A program made the translations under genes and the position numbers. Under the pieces are notes generated by a model. The model saw nothing but the letters and a program-made list of their open reading frames with translations, did not search any database and was not told the DNA's origin. Source: a virus. Taken from it: a stretch of 46,433 bases of DNA. The DNA lies in the IMG/VR virus record IMGVR_UViG_3300032288_001529, positions 1 through 46,433 of that record; one strand, written 5' to 3'. Within the stretch, counting starts at the first letter, position 1, and every line of letters starts with the position of its first letter. Shown here one piece after another: positions 16,689-23,620 of this stretch.

Positions 16689-16712
16689 CGAACCATCTCA
16701 GGACTTTTTGCA

Positions 16713-17186
16713 TCAGTCCTGTTGAGACTTTTTTTCGTTTAGCAACTGCTTGTCAGAGGCTTCTGTGCCACCAATCTCAATCTTCTTTGGTCGCTTGCTT
16801 TCTGGGATGAAACGTTCAAGCCAGATTTTCAGCATACCATTGATGAGGTCAGCATTCTTGACTTCAACAGTATCAGCCAACGTGAACTTACGGGTGAAAG
16901 CACGATCTGCGATGCCTTTGAACAGATAATCGGCACTCTCGTCAGTTGTGACTTGACCCTTTACAGATAGGATACCATCTTCAAGAACGAGTTCAATGTC
17001 CTGCTTACCAAAGCCCGCAACAGCAATCTCGATGACGTACTTGTTCTCGTCAATCTTCTTGATGTTGTAAGGTGGATAGGTTGGAATCTTGGGAAGAGTT
17101 TCTGCCATTGTTTCAATACGCTTGAGGATAGTATCGAAGCCAATAGAACCTTTGGTAAGTGTGGGGAGATCGAAAGGATTATACAT
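16713..17186 (-). CDS. Small heat shock protein Hsp20 (IbpA-like)
   Basis: A 157-residue alpha-crystallin chaperone. The N-terminal arm (MYNPFDLPTLTKGSIGFD) is IbpA-like, the alpha-crystallin domain spans ~35-130 (YPPYNIKKIDENKYVIEIAV, AGFGKQDIELVLEDGILSVK, the Ala-Phe-Thr-Arg-Lys-Phe strand, and LINGMLKIWLER), and the C-terminal I-x-I contact motif is in KKIEIG. Hsp20 is a common core gene of T4-like cyanophages and of some T4-like phages of Alphaproteobacteria, thought to help virion assembly. It is a single-gene unit: it has its own TTGACA-N17-TATATA promoter, a structured leader of ~87 nt and a strong terminator. AGGAG lies 7 nt before the ATG. Confidence 0.95.
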   Translation of the reverse strand: MYNPFDLPTLTKGSIGFDTILKRIETMAETLPKIPTYPPYNIKKIDENKYVIEIAVAGFGKQDIELVLEDGILSVKGQVTTDESADYLFKGIADRAFTRKFTLADTVEVKNADLINGMLKIWLERFIPESKRPKKIEIGGTEASDKQLLNEKKSQQD

Positions 17187-17273
17187 GTGTCAACTCCTAT
17201 GTTAGCGAGTTAAGTTGTGATGCTTTCCCCTTAGGCGAAAGCTGTTGAGGTACGCAACACCTTATCCTCAACA
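17187..17273 (-). ncRNA. Structured hsp20 leader, candidate ROSE-like RNA thermometer
   Basis: The predicted transcript from the 17280-17308 promoter begins near 17273. Three successive hairpins can form. First, UGUUGAGG/CCUCAACA (8 bp, 17266-17273 with 17243-17250). Second, GCUUUC/GAAAGC with an inner CC/GG separated by a G-G mismatch (17222-17242). Third, UUAACUC/GAGUUGA (17207-17213 with 17190-17196), which buries the GAG of the Shine-Dalgarno AGGAG (17194-17198). A UCGCU (17204-17208) matching the ROSE signature U(U/C)GCU lies 5 nt before AGGAG. The last-hairpin layout agrees with ROSE thermometers of rhizobial small heat shock genes. Temperature response is inference. Confidence 0.6.
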
Positions 17274-17279
17274 CTACTA

Positions 17280-17308
17280 TATATAATACTTTTTTGCTTC
17301 CATGTCAA
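17280..17308 (-). promoter_or_regulatory. Sigma70-type promoter for hsp20
   Basis: Minus strand: exact -35 TTGACA (17303-17308), 17-nt spacer, -10 TATATA (17280-17285). The predicted start falls at the base of the first leader hairpin. Confidence 0.85.
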
Positions 17309-17314
17309 GAAAAA

Positions 17315-17587
17315 TTATCGCACATGCTTGATGATATTTACGATTCGTGAGTTGGGTTCCAGTGCAATAAACTCGTGAGATTGATTTGATTGCCAGTCAA
17401 TAACATTTCCAGCAGTGACTGTTTTTTCCCAAGTTAGACTATTTACTTTGAAGCTGCCTCTGGCAACTATTGTAATATGTACAGTTGTAGAATCATGTGA
17501 GTGCATAGGAAGCACATCATTTACTTCTAAAAAGTCATAAATTGTACCCCGCAAGTCACCCATCTCGATTTGTGTATTTTTCAACAT
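17315..17587 (-). CDS. Small cupin-domain protein
   Basis: A 90-residue single-domain cupin. The metal-binding motif 1 is visible as PMHSHDSTTVHITIVARGSF (two or three histidines in place of the HxHxxxxE pattern), and motif 2 is shortened to GNVIDWQSNQSHEFIAL with one His. Small cupins of this type occur in T4-like cyanophages with unknown role; binding of a metal and a small ligand is the usual property. AGGA lies 7 nt before the ATG at 17587. It ends the fibre gene group, just before the hsp20 promoter. Confidence 0.75.
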   Translation of the reverse strand: MLKNTQIEMGDLRGTIYDFLEVNDVLPMHSHDSTTVHITIVARGSFKVNSLTWEKTVTAGNVIDWQSNQSHEFIALEPNSRIVNIIKHVR

Positions 17588-17595
17588 AGTTTATC

Positions 17596-17817
17596 CTACA
17601 GTATCACAGGCTCGCTAGTATTAGCCTCTATAATTTCATTCTCAATCACAGGCATATCAACAATAGGTCTTTGATATTCGGTGCCTGTCCAAATATTACC
17701 AATTTCACCACCATCTGGTCCAATCGTTTGTCCAGCGGGCGGATTCCAAATAGAGTCTTCATTTAGAACAATGACGTTGACAACTGTGTTTGAAGAGTCA
17801 AGAATTGATTTGCGCAT
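17596..17817 (-). CDS. Small tail-fibre-associated protein (assembly chaperone-like)
   Basis: About 73 residues: MRKSILDSSNTVVNVIVLNE followed by WNPPAGQTIGPDGGEIGNIW and TGTEYQRP. Short proteins with this pattern (self-start MRKxIL, NVIxL, WxPPxG, GxxW) are common just behind tail-fibre genes and resemble the N-terminal part of tail fibre assembly proteins. Start 17817 is preferred because AGGA lies 5-6 nt upstream; longer in-frame options run into the fibre gene. Its role as fibre chaperone or fibre component is inferred from location. Confidence 0.65.
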   Translation of the reverse strand: MRKSILDSSNTVVNVIVLNEDSIWNPPAGQTIGPDGGEIGNIWTGTEYQRPIVDMPVIENEIIEANTSEPVIL

Positions 17818-17827
17818 TTTGTTCCTA

Positions 17828-19006
17828 TTACCAAACAGTAATGATAGCTTTGCCGTTTGCACCAGCACCGCTGGCCATAACATATGTATTTGATGATGTG
17901 TTTACTCCAGCACCGCCACCTCCACCTGGTTCAGAACCAATGATACCATTAGCTGTGTTTCCTTGGTTTCCGCCGTTTCCTCCCAAAACAGATGTAGCCG
18001 GATTAAATTGCCATATACCTGTCAGATGCGATGAACCATATTGCGTTATGCTTCCCCCACCAGCACCCCCAAAAAAAACATTTGATGTATTTGCCCAAAG
18101 ATAGCTTGTAATGGCACCACACGCAACTGTGAATCCTAGCGCACCACTATTTGCTCCTGTAATATGTGGTGCCATTACAAAATACTTATTATCTCCACCC
18201 AAACCAACCTGTACAGAAAACGTACCGGTGCTAATATTTTTTCTGTCTTGTTTGCCTCCAGAACCACCTCCAGCTCCATCCAAAGAACCAAATGTTGTGG
18301 ATCCGCCGCTGTTGCCATCAGTGTTGGCCGATGTTATTGCTGCACCACCAGCACCAATAGTTACTGTTTCTGTTGAATTGAAATCTGAAAGTGGATAAAT
18401 ATATTCCCTATAAGCTCCTCCTCCACCACCAGAAACAACTTGTGCTGTCGTAGTGTTCGCTGTTCGACCAACACGAGAAGCACCACTTCCGCCAGCACCC
18501 CAAAGCTGTATTTTGATCATAGAACCAGATACTGGCTTATACCATGTGCCAGAAGCAGTGAATGTTTGAACGTTTGCAGCAACACTTGCTGTTGACCAAT
18601 AAACTGCTGAACCATTAGACGTTAGAACTTGACCAGAAGAGCCATAAGAGTTGTTAGTTGTTGATCGTATACCACCAGAAATGATGATGTTAGATGCTAC
18701 AGTATTACCTTTGATTGTTAGTGTGCCTTCAAACGTACCTGTTGCATTTGCTAATGCAGCATTAGCTTTATCGTATGCAGCATTAGCTTGAATGAATGAA
18801 TTTGATGAAACACCTGAGAGTGCAAAACCACTAACATATAACTCACCATTAGAAGTGAGTTTCAATTTCTCTTCATCATTGAATGATAGTTTGAAAATAC
18901 TAGAGTTGGCATCATAAGATGAAGCATTGACATTGAGACCTAATCCTGTATAGGTAATGCTACTGTTTGCCCAAGTTGATCTTAGATTACCTATACTGAC
19001 TGGCAT
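17828..19006 (-). CDS. Glycine-rich tail fibre / adhesin
   Basis: A 392-residue fibre protein. The N-terminus (MPVSIGNLRSTWANSSITYT) is typical of cyanophage-like collar or fibre proteins. A middle stretch with AAYDKANAALANATGTFEG and GSSGQVLTSNGSAVYW is the common fibre-shaft pattern. The C-terminal ~240 residues are strongly glycine-rich (GAGGSG, GGGGGAYREYIY, GAGGAA, GAGGGSGGK, GGNGGNQGNTANG, GSEPGGGGGAG), like polyglycine-sandwich adhesins such as gp38 of T2/T6-type phages. This domain probably contacts the receptor. It begins in a TAATG overlap with the 114-aa gene. Confidence 0.82.
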   Translation of the reverse strand: MPVSIGNLRSTWANSSITYTGLGLNVNASSYDANSSIFKLSFNDEEKLKLTSNGELYVSGFALSGVSSNSFIQANAAYDKANAALANATGTFEGTLTIKGNTVASNIIISGGIRSTTNNSYGSSGQVLTSNGSAVYWSTASVAANVQTFTASGTWYKPVSGSMIKIQLWGAGGSGASRVGRTANTTTAQVVSGGGGGAYREYIYPLSDFNSTETVTIGAGGAAITSANTDGNSGGSTTFGSLDGAGGGSGGKQDRKNISTGTFSVQVGLGGDNKYFVMAPHITGANSGALGFTVACGAITSYLWANTSNVFFGGAGGGSITQYGSSHLTGIWQFNPATSVLGGNGGNQGNTANGIIGSEPGGGGGAGVNTSSNTYVMASGAGANGKAIITVW

Positions 19007-19350
19007 TATACTTCTCTTACAATATATGTTGATTGGTAGTCTTGTGACAACAGTCCAGTGAAATGCTCATCAATAGCAACAAGCTCACATGGTCCATCAC
19101 CACTTTCAAATACCATATTATTTAGATCGTCCCAGTTGGTGTCAGCATATTCATCACTGCTATAAATTTCCGAGATTGCAAAACCATTCAACGTACCAAC
19201 TGAGCCCGATTCGTCACCAACAATAACACTACCATCTTTGATGTCGCCCTCTATGTCACTCAAGACAATGAAGTTGGTATCTTTGTTGTAACTTTGAACT
19301 CTTGCCGTGTAGTTTCCTGATCTTACAATCTCGTTAGTTAGCCAATTCAT
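19006..19350 (-). CDS. Hypothetical tail-associated protein, 114 aa
   Basis: A beta-rich, acidic 114-residue protein (NYTARVQSYNKDTNFIVLSD, then DIKDGSVIVGDESGSVGTL). This kind of stretch, alternating short strands and GxVxGxxSG turns, is found in many marine T4-like tail proteins. It lies between the PAAR gene and the fibre gene, overlapping the latter by TAATG, and is expected to be a virion or baseplate component. No enzyme motif is visible. Confidence 0.6.
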   Translation of the reverse strand: MNWLTNEIVRSGNYTARVQSYNKDTNFIVLSDIEGDIKDGSVIVGDESGSVGTLNGFAISEIYSSDEYADTNWDDLNNMVFESGDGPCELVAIDEHFTGLLSQDYQSTYIVREV

Positions 19351-19680
19351 TTATGATACTGTGCCACCTCCAGTAGTGCCTTCATAAACGAATGTATCTC
19401 CAGAACCTCCTTTTGGTCTTGATATTGAAGGAGGATGTAAATCTATGCATACTTCTCTATCCGGAGCAGCGCTGTCTCCAACAGCACAAATTGCAAACTT
19501 ACCTTCTATTTCTACTGACGGTGGTCCATAAACTGCAATCAAATCACCTTCACCACAATGGTCATCTTTATCACCAACAACAGCCCATAGTCTATTATTG
19601 ACAAAGACTGTCGATTGTCCTGTTACAGAAGTGATTGCTCCACAAAATCTATTGTCGGCATTTCTATGTGCTCTTGGCAT
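19351..19680 (-). CDS. PAAR-like spike tip protein (T4 gp5.4 analogue)
   Basis: About 109 residues beginning MPRAHRNADNRFCGAITSVT. The repeated beta pattern (STVFVNNRLWAVVGDKDDHC, GEGDLIAV, KFAICAVGDSAAPD) and the conserved Cys and His placements match PAAR-repeat proteins that form the sharp zinc-bound tip on the central spike of contractile tails. The tail (SISRPKGGSGDTFVYEGTT) is Gly/Pro-rich. ATG 19680 is chosen; an in-frame GTG at 19695 is possible. It overlaps the beta-helix gene by 17 nt, which fits joint assembly of tip and spike. Confidence 0.82.
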   Translation of the reverse strand: MPRAHRNADNRFCGAITSVTGQSTVFVNNRLWAVVGDKDDHCGEGDLIAVYGPPSVEIEGKFAICAVGDSAAPDREVCIDLHPPSISRPKGGSGDTFVYEGTTGGGTVS

Positions 19681-19954
19681 TTTTCTTATATCCACTCTTA
19701 CCTGATTCTGGATTCAGATCGATTCTTGGTGCTTGTTCGACAATTCCTTTACCTGAACCGATGTACACGTTTTCTTGTGCTTGCATTGAAATGTTCTTGG
19801 CATCAAACTCGATATCACTATCGGTCTTGAATCTGATGCTTCTTTGACCTTCAATGGTCACATTGTTCTGTGCATCAATACGAATAGTGACTCCCCCGTC
19901 AACCTCGATGATTGTGGGAGAGTATATTTTATAGAACTCAGGTACCTTTAGCAT
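19664..19954 (-). CDS. Baseplate spike beta-helix-like protein
   Basis: A 96-residue protein made of short alternating strands: YSPTIIEVDGGVTIRIDAQN, NVTIEGQRSIRFKTDSDIEF, DAKNISMQAQENVYIGSG. This is the pattern of the C-terminal beta-helix of contractile-tail spike proteins (gp5/VgrG type). Here it is a separate small protein next to a PAAR protein. The start (ATG 19954) has GGAG 6 nt upstream and lies 17 nt inside the dUTPase gene. The lysozyme and OB domains of gp5 are not in this window. Confidence 0.7.
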   Translation of the reverse strand: MLKVPEFYKIYSPTIIEVDGGVTIRIDAQNNVTIEGQRSIRFKTDSDIEFDAKNISMQAQENVYIGSGKGIVEQAPRIDLNPESGKSGYKKNAKST

Positions 19955-20459
19955 TATTCACTCCTGTCGAACCCATGCCACCCTTGCGATCTGTCTTTTG
20001 TGTTGGTGCTTTCTTAGATTCAGCCAACTTATAGATTTCGGACTTGACAAGTTCAGCCTGTGCAATGCGATCACCATTGTTGATAAACCAACCATTGTCT
20101 GATCTGTTATAGAGAAGCACAAATAGTTCTTGAATGTAATCAGAATCAATCACACCTTCTGAGTTAGCAAGAATCAGTCCTTGCTTGAGAGAAAGACCAG
20201 ATCGTGCATGAACACGAACAGAGAAACCTTCTGGAATATCTAGAATGAGTCCAGTTGGTACCAAAGCACGCTCATGAGGACCAATGAAGATATTACCATC
20301 TTTGAATGGACGAGTGAAGGCCTTATTGTAATGATTGTAACCGCTGTACTCATACTTACCAGCACTGCTAAATGAAACATCAAAGCAGGCAGACTGCTGT
20401 GTAGCGAATGCTGGTGTGATAGCGTCTGGATGTACTTTATAATATTTCAATGTTGTCAT
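19938..20459 (-). CDS. dut: dUTPase
   Basis: About 173 residues, trimeric dUTPase. Motif 1 is SACFDVSFSS (usual AGYDL changed), motif 2 VHARSGLSLK, motif 3 NSEGVIDSDYIQEL (GVIDxDY, with catalytic Asp), motif 4 NNGDRIAQAELV and motif 5 RKGGMGSTG (RGxGxFGSTG-like, with Met for the stacking Phe). It hydrolyses dUTP to dUMP, preventing uracil entry into phage DNA. Start 20459 is set by GGAG 8 nt upstream; the longer frame would cover the preceding Lys-rich gene. It is placed among virion genes, away from the replication block. Confidence 0.92.
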   Translation of the reverse strand: MTTLKYYKVHPDAITPAFATQQSACFDVSFSSAGKYEYSGYNHYNKAFTRPFKDGNIFIGPHERALVPTGLILDIPEGFSVRVHARSGLSLKQGLILANSEGVIDSDYIQELFVLLYNRSDNGWFINNGDRIAQAELVKSEIYKLAESKKAPTQKTDRKGGMGSTGVNNAKGT

Positions 20460-20475
20460 AACGAATCTCCACTGA

Positions 20476-20658
20476 TTACTTCTTTGCTTTTGGCTTCTTC
20501 TCTTTTTTCTTCTTGAACTCTGGTTGACCGTCTTTCCATTCGACTTCAACATCAGGGTTTGACTTTGGAAGTTTCTTCATAAGTTCTTTAACTTCCGCAG
20601 CCTTGTCTTTAGCGACTTCCTTCATGTTGTTCCAGAAGTCTTTTACTTTCGTAAGCAT
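20476..20658 (-). CDS. Lysine-rich small protein
   Basis: 60 residues, strongly basic: MLTKVKDFWNNMKEVAKDKA followed by AEVKELMKKLPKSN and a C-terminal Lys run (KKKKEKKPKAKK). Predicted as a single amphipathic helix plus a basic tail. Not recognised. It might bind nucleic acid or an acidic partner. AAGGAG lies 6 nt before the ATG at 20658, which supports expression and decides against the in-frame start 33 nt upstream, which would overlap the structural gene. Confidence 0.6.
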   Translation of the reverse strand: MLTKVKDFWNNMKEVAKDKAAEVKELMKKLPKSNPDVEVEWKDGQPEFKKKKEKKPKAKK

Positions 20659-20675
20659 TTTGTCTCCTTGTTTGA

Positions 20676-22025
20676 TTAAACTTCTTCCCAAGATAATGCA
20701 CCAACACCATCATTACCGTTTGCTGCACCTGTTGCTACTAGCATATAAATTGTTCCTACATTTGATGTAGCAAATGGATTTCGTTCCATCTGAAACTTAT
20801 ATATGTCGCTTGGTTCGATCTGTTGAGATGCTGCACCAGCACCTGATGCAACGTTGAGATATTCAACTCTCAAATCTCTTCCGCCAGAATAATCTGTAGC
20901 AGAAATATCGTACTCGATTGGTGAATCATCACCAGCAGATACCCAACTTGCACCTGTTAGTGTAGCACCAACAACGATCTTCCATCTATATGATGTGTTG
21001 TTTGTTGTGCCAAAGAACTGAACATTTCTAGGAAACACAATAGCATCTCTGAATGAATCTTTCAATCGAATAGCAACAATTGGTGTGAATGTACCAGCAG
21101 TTGGCAAATCTTTTGGTGTAGTTATAGGAATACTAATTGATCTAGGATTACCAGTTGGCTGAATACCACCTTCAGAAATTACAGTAGAACATATCTCTCT
21201 CATGTTACTTGAGTTTGCTGTGCCCGCTGTGTTTTCAATCTCGATTCTTACTGGTAGAGAACCTGTTGTCATGTATGTATTGTTTGCTTGATTAGCATGA
21301 TTCCATGTATGACAATGATAGAACTTACCGTCTATCACGAATCCTTGTCTTACAGAACCAACACCAAGCCATTCGATGTCTGTAAACATAATCTGTGCTT
21401 TAGAAAGATCGAGTGTCTTGCCAGATGGATTTCTGTTTTGAGATGGGGAAGATTCGGGCGCAGCAGGTACATTTGATCCATCAAGTGTATCAACATTCCA
21501 GTCTGCTTGTGCTACACGAGTTTCGACAACAGTTCCTGTTGACTTTGAACGTCTAACAAAGTAGACATTTGCACCATCTTTTTCTAAGAAAAATCCATTG
21601 TCTGTATTGAAGTATCCACATCTTTGACGCAAGCCAGTTTTTGCTTGATCCATCACAAACGTTTGAAGTATCTGTAATGACTTGCCTGGCTGATATGCAA
21701 ATACTCTTTTTGATTCTCTATACACATAAGAACCACTAGAAGTGTTTACACTCAAAACAACAGATGATGAGTTTGCATCATGTGTGTGAGAACTGCCTAA
21801 AGCAGAATTAGATGTAGCAATTTTACCATTGTCTTGATATCTATGTGTAGAATCGAAAAGTGTGAATGGTTGTGATGATCTAGCACGACCGAAAGCATCC
21901 ACAGCCATACCAGAAGGATTGGCAGGACCAATAACACTACCATATTGGTCTGCAAGCATTACAACTTCAAACAGTGTTTTTTCTTGTGGTAGATATTGAT
22001 TGGTATCTTTTCTAAACTGTGCCAT
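20676..22025 (-). CDS. Probable virion structural protein, 449 aa
   Basis: A 449-residue, beta-rich, low-Cys protein. Stretches such as GSVIGPANPSGMAVDAFGRA, RSSQPFTLFDSTHRYQDNGK, VDGKFYHCHTWNHANQ-like His-rich turns and PRSISIPITTPKDL look like a large virion surface or tail protein of the kind seen in marine and cyano T4-like phages. No enzymatic motif is visible. It starts in a TAATG overlap with regA and has only a weak A-rich ribosome site, so it may be coupled to regA. It heads the structural block inserted between regA and gene 43. Confidence 0.65.
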   Translation of the reverse strand: MAQFRKDTNQYLPQEKTLFEVVMLADQYGSVIGPANPSGMAVDAFGRARSSQPFTLFDSTHRYQDNGKIATSNSALGSSHTHDANSSSVVLSVNTSSGSYVYRESKRVFAYQPGKSLQILQTFVMDQAKTGLRQRCGYFNTDNGFFLEKDGANVYFVRRSKSTGTVVETRVAQADWNVDTLDGSNVPAAPESSPSQNRNPSGKTLDLSKAQIMFTDIEWLGVGSVRQGFVIDGKFYHCHTWNHANQANNTYMTTGSLPVRIEIENTAGTANSSNMREICSTVISEGGIQPTGNPRSISIPITTPKDLPTAGTFTPIVAIRLKDSFRDAIVFPRNVQFFGTTNNTSYRWKIVVGATLTGASWVSAGDDSPIEYDISATDYSGGRDLRVEYLNVASGAGAASQQIEPSDIYKFQMERNPFATSNVGTIYMLVATGAANGNDGVGALSWEEV

Positions 22026-22438
22026 TAGGTATCTTTTCTTTTTGATTTTCCTATTGTGTATTTAGTTACCAGAGCCCAGTCATGCTTCTCTTTGTGTGAA
22101 ATGATTTTTACTTGGCTGAGAGGTGCCAGAGGTGATTCAGTCTTCTTTGGCTCAACCAGTTCTACTAGACCCCAATCACTCAACAGATTGGCAATCGTAT
22201 TGCGTCTAGCCTTATCGTCTTCGGTATAGTCTGATCTCTTGCCATCTAAAAGGAAGAGTTCTTTGAAATGTGTAATATAATATTTACCTTGTTTGTGAAG
22301 AATATGACAGGACTGATATAGAGTTTTGCTTTTATGTGATGCAGATGCAACACCAATTCTTGAGAGTGTTTCACGGACTTTCAGAAAGTCATCAGGTTCC
22401 GCTAGTCTTACCTCTACTAATTCGCTTATGTTCAACAT
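22025..22438 (-). CDS. regA: RegA translational repressor
   Basis: 137 residues (T4 RegA 122). It follows T4 RegA closely: EPDDFLKVRETLSRIGVAS (T4 KPEDFLKVKETLTRMGIAN), LYQSCHILHKQGKYYITHFK, YTEDDKARRNTIANLLSDWG and VKIISHKEKHDWALVTKYT with a terminal IGK. RegA binds the start region of many early mRNAs and blocks translation. The ATG at 22438 has AGGTGG about 5 nt upstream and overlaps the gp62 gene by 47 nt. In T4 RegA represses the clamp-loader transcript it belongs to; the same layout (44-62-regA) is kept here. Confidence 0.95.
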   Translation of the reverse strand: MLNISELVEVRLAEPDDFLKVRETLSRIGVASASHKSKTLYQSCHILHKQGKYYITHFKELFLLDGKRSDYTEDDKARRNTIANLLSDWGLVELVEPKKTESPLAPLSQVKIISHKEKHDWALVTKYTIGKSKRKDT

Positions 22439-22811
22439 TCAAACCACCTTTATCAATTTTTTTCTTTATAGCATTAATCTGATCATCATGTAAAACTGAC
22501 AAAATCTCTTTGGCCTTTTCATTGGAGCATTGATAGTACTCTTTTAGAATATTAAGATTTTCAGTAACCTCACGCTTTTGCCATTTCTGAAATGGTCTTT
22601 TATATGGCCTAATGCTATTTAGAAAATAGTGGTATTGTAGTTTTCGATCTGTGTGTGGCACCATGTTCATCTGATTGGCTTGCATGATGCAGTCATAGTG
22701 GTGTGATAATGCACGATTGACGACGAAGGAAACATAATCCCCCTCGTCTAATAGAACGTCTTTCTTGGTCTGAAGAATAGATGGTACGATGTCTTTGAAC
22801 AGATCAGCCAT
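22392..22811 (-). CDS. 62: Clamp loader small subunit gp62
   Basis: About 139 residues (T4 gp62 187, so shorter). It opens ADLFKDIVPSILQTKKDVLL, with YVSFVVNRALSHHYDCIMQAN and LQYHYFLNSIRPYKRPFQKW, the conserved stretches of T4-like gp62. It forms the 4:1 clamp loader with gp44, loading gp45. The ATG at 22811 is chosen: the frame upstream runs into the endonuclease gene and has only a GTG. Its only visible ribosome site (AGAGGA) lies in the last codons of the endonuclease, about 12 nt before the start. In T4, 44 and 62 are adjacent and coupled; here the endonuclease splits them. Confidence 0.9.
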   Translation of the reverse strand: MADLFKDIVPSILQTKKDVLLDEGDYVSFVVNRALSHHYDCIMQANQMNMVPHTDRKLQYHYFLNSIRPYKRPFQKWQKREVTENLNILKEYYQCSNEKAKEILSVLHDDQINAIKKKIDKGGLNVEHKRISRGKTSGT

Positions 22812-22819
22812 TGATATTT

Positions 22820-23620
22820 TTATTCCTCTAAAGGGAGTTGTGAAGATTGCTTCTCTTTTCGTATTTTTGCCCACCTTTTTTTATGACTTTCAACAACTTT
22901 TTTTCTAAAATTCGGATTACTCCAGTTTTTTTTAGAAGTTATTGACTGTTGCTTTCTATAATCATCATCCATTGAAACTTTTAGTGATTGACTTATTTTA
23001 TTTTTTGTCTCTTCCGTATGTTTTTTACCATACATAGGATTGTTAATGCCTGATACTTTTGCACGAATTTCTGGTCTGTGCATTGGATTATTTTCTAAAA
23101 GTCTTTTTCTATGTTTCTCTCTTACTTCTGGCAAATTATTAGGATTTCTTTCTGGATTTTCCAGAAGAAATTTACTCATCGATTTAGCCTGTTTTGCCTT
23201 CACTTCAGGTCTTTTCATTTGATGATCTGGACTACCAGTCATTCGTTCAGATGTTTGTCTTGCGATTTCTCTACGAACTTCATCAGTTATGAAAAACATT
23301 TTACCATTAGTCATATTCAAACATGTTCCACCCTTACCATATCGTCCATGTTTGGACCATGCTTCTTTTATTAATTTACTTTCTTTATCAATAAATAATT
23401 TAATATCTGATCTCGATTTTACTTTTTTAGACTCAATTATTTCTTTTTCTTTTTTATATGTCACATCTTCCCAAAGATTCTTGAATGTATGAGGTGATCC
23501 CATGTAGTCATCATCTTCTGGTTTACATCTACAACCATATCTAATACCAAAATAATATAGAGTGGGATTATTTTCTTTTATAAAACTAATTTTGTATAGA
23601 TATACATATTGTTCCTTCAT
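22820..23620 (-). CDS. Free-standing homing endonuclease (GIY-YIG-like, NUMOD3)
   Basis: 266 residues, very basic and visibly AT-rich (28% GC in one 60-base sample line, compared with about 40-45% in neighbours). The N-terminus YVYLYKISFIKENNPTLYYF with GIRYGCRC is a GIY-YIG-type catalytic segment variant. The middle has NUMOD3-like repeats: NNPMHRPEIRAKVSGINNPM and YGKKHTEETKNKISQSL, DNA-binding modules typical of phage homing enzymes. It is inserted exactly between genes 44 and 62, starting in a TAATG overlap with gene 44. It is not in an intron: both neighbours are intact. Confidence 0.85.
   Translation of the reverse strand: MKEQYVYLYKISFIKENNPTLYYFGIRYGCRCKPEDDDYMGSPHTFKNLWEDVTYKKEKEIIESKKVKSRSDIKLFIDKESKLIKEAWSKHGRYGKGGTCLNMTNGKMFFITDEVRREIARQTSERMTGSPDHQMKRPEVKAKQAKSMSKFLLENPERNPNNLPEVREKHRKRLLENNPMHRPEIRAKVSGINNPMYGKKHTEETKNKISQSLKVSMDDDYRKQQSITSKKNWSNPNFRKKVVESHKKRWAKIRKEKQSSQLPLEE

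Noticed and set aside
16625-16696. Longer N-terminus for the heme-oxygenase-like protein starting at 16696
   Set aside because: That reading would run through the hsp20 terminator; the SD GAGG fits the ATG at 16624.
17843-18500. Repeated GGTGGTGG-like blocks seen as a possible repeat array
   Set aside because: They are irregular and explained by polyglycine codons in the fibre protein; no fixed repeat and spacer lengths, so not a CRISPR array.
20460-20552. Extended dUTPase N-terminus from 20552
   Set aside because: It would read through the 60-aa lysine-rich gene out of frame; GGAG with good spacing supports 20459.
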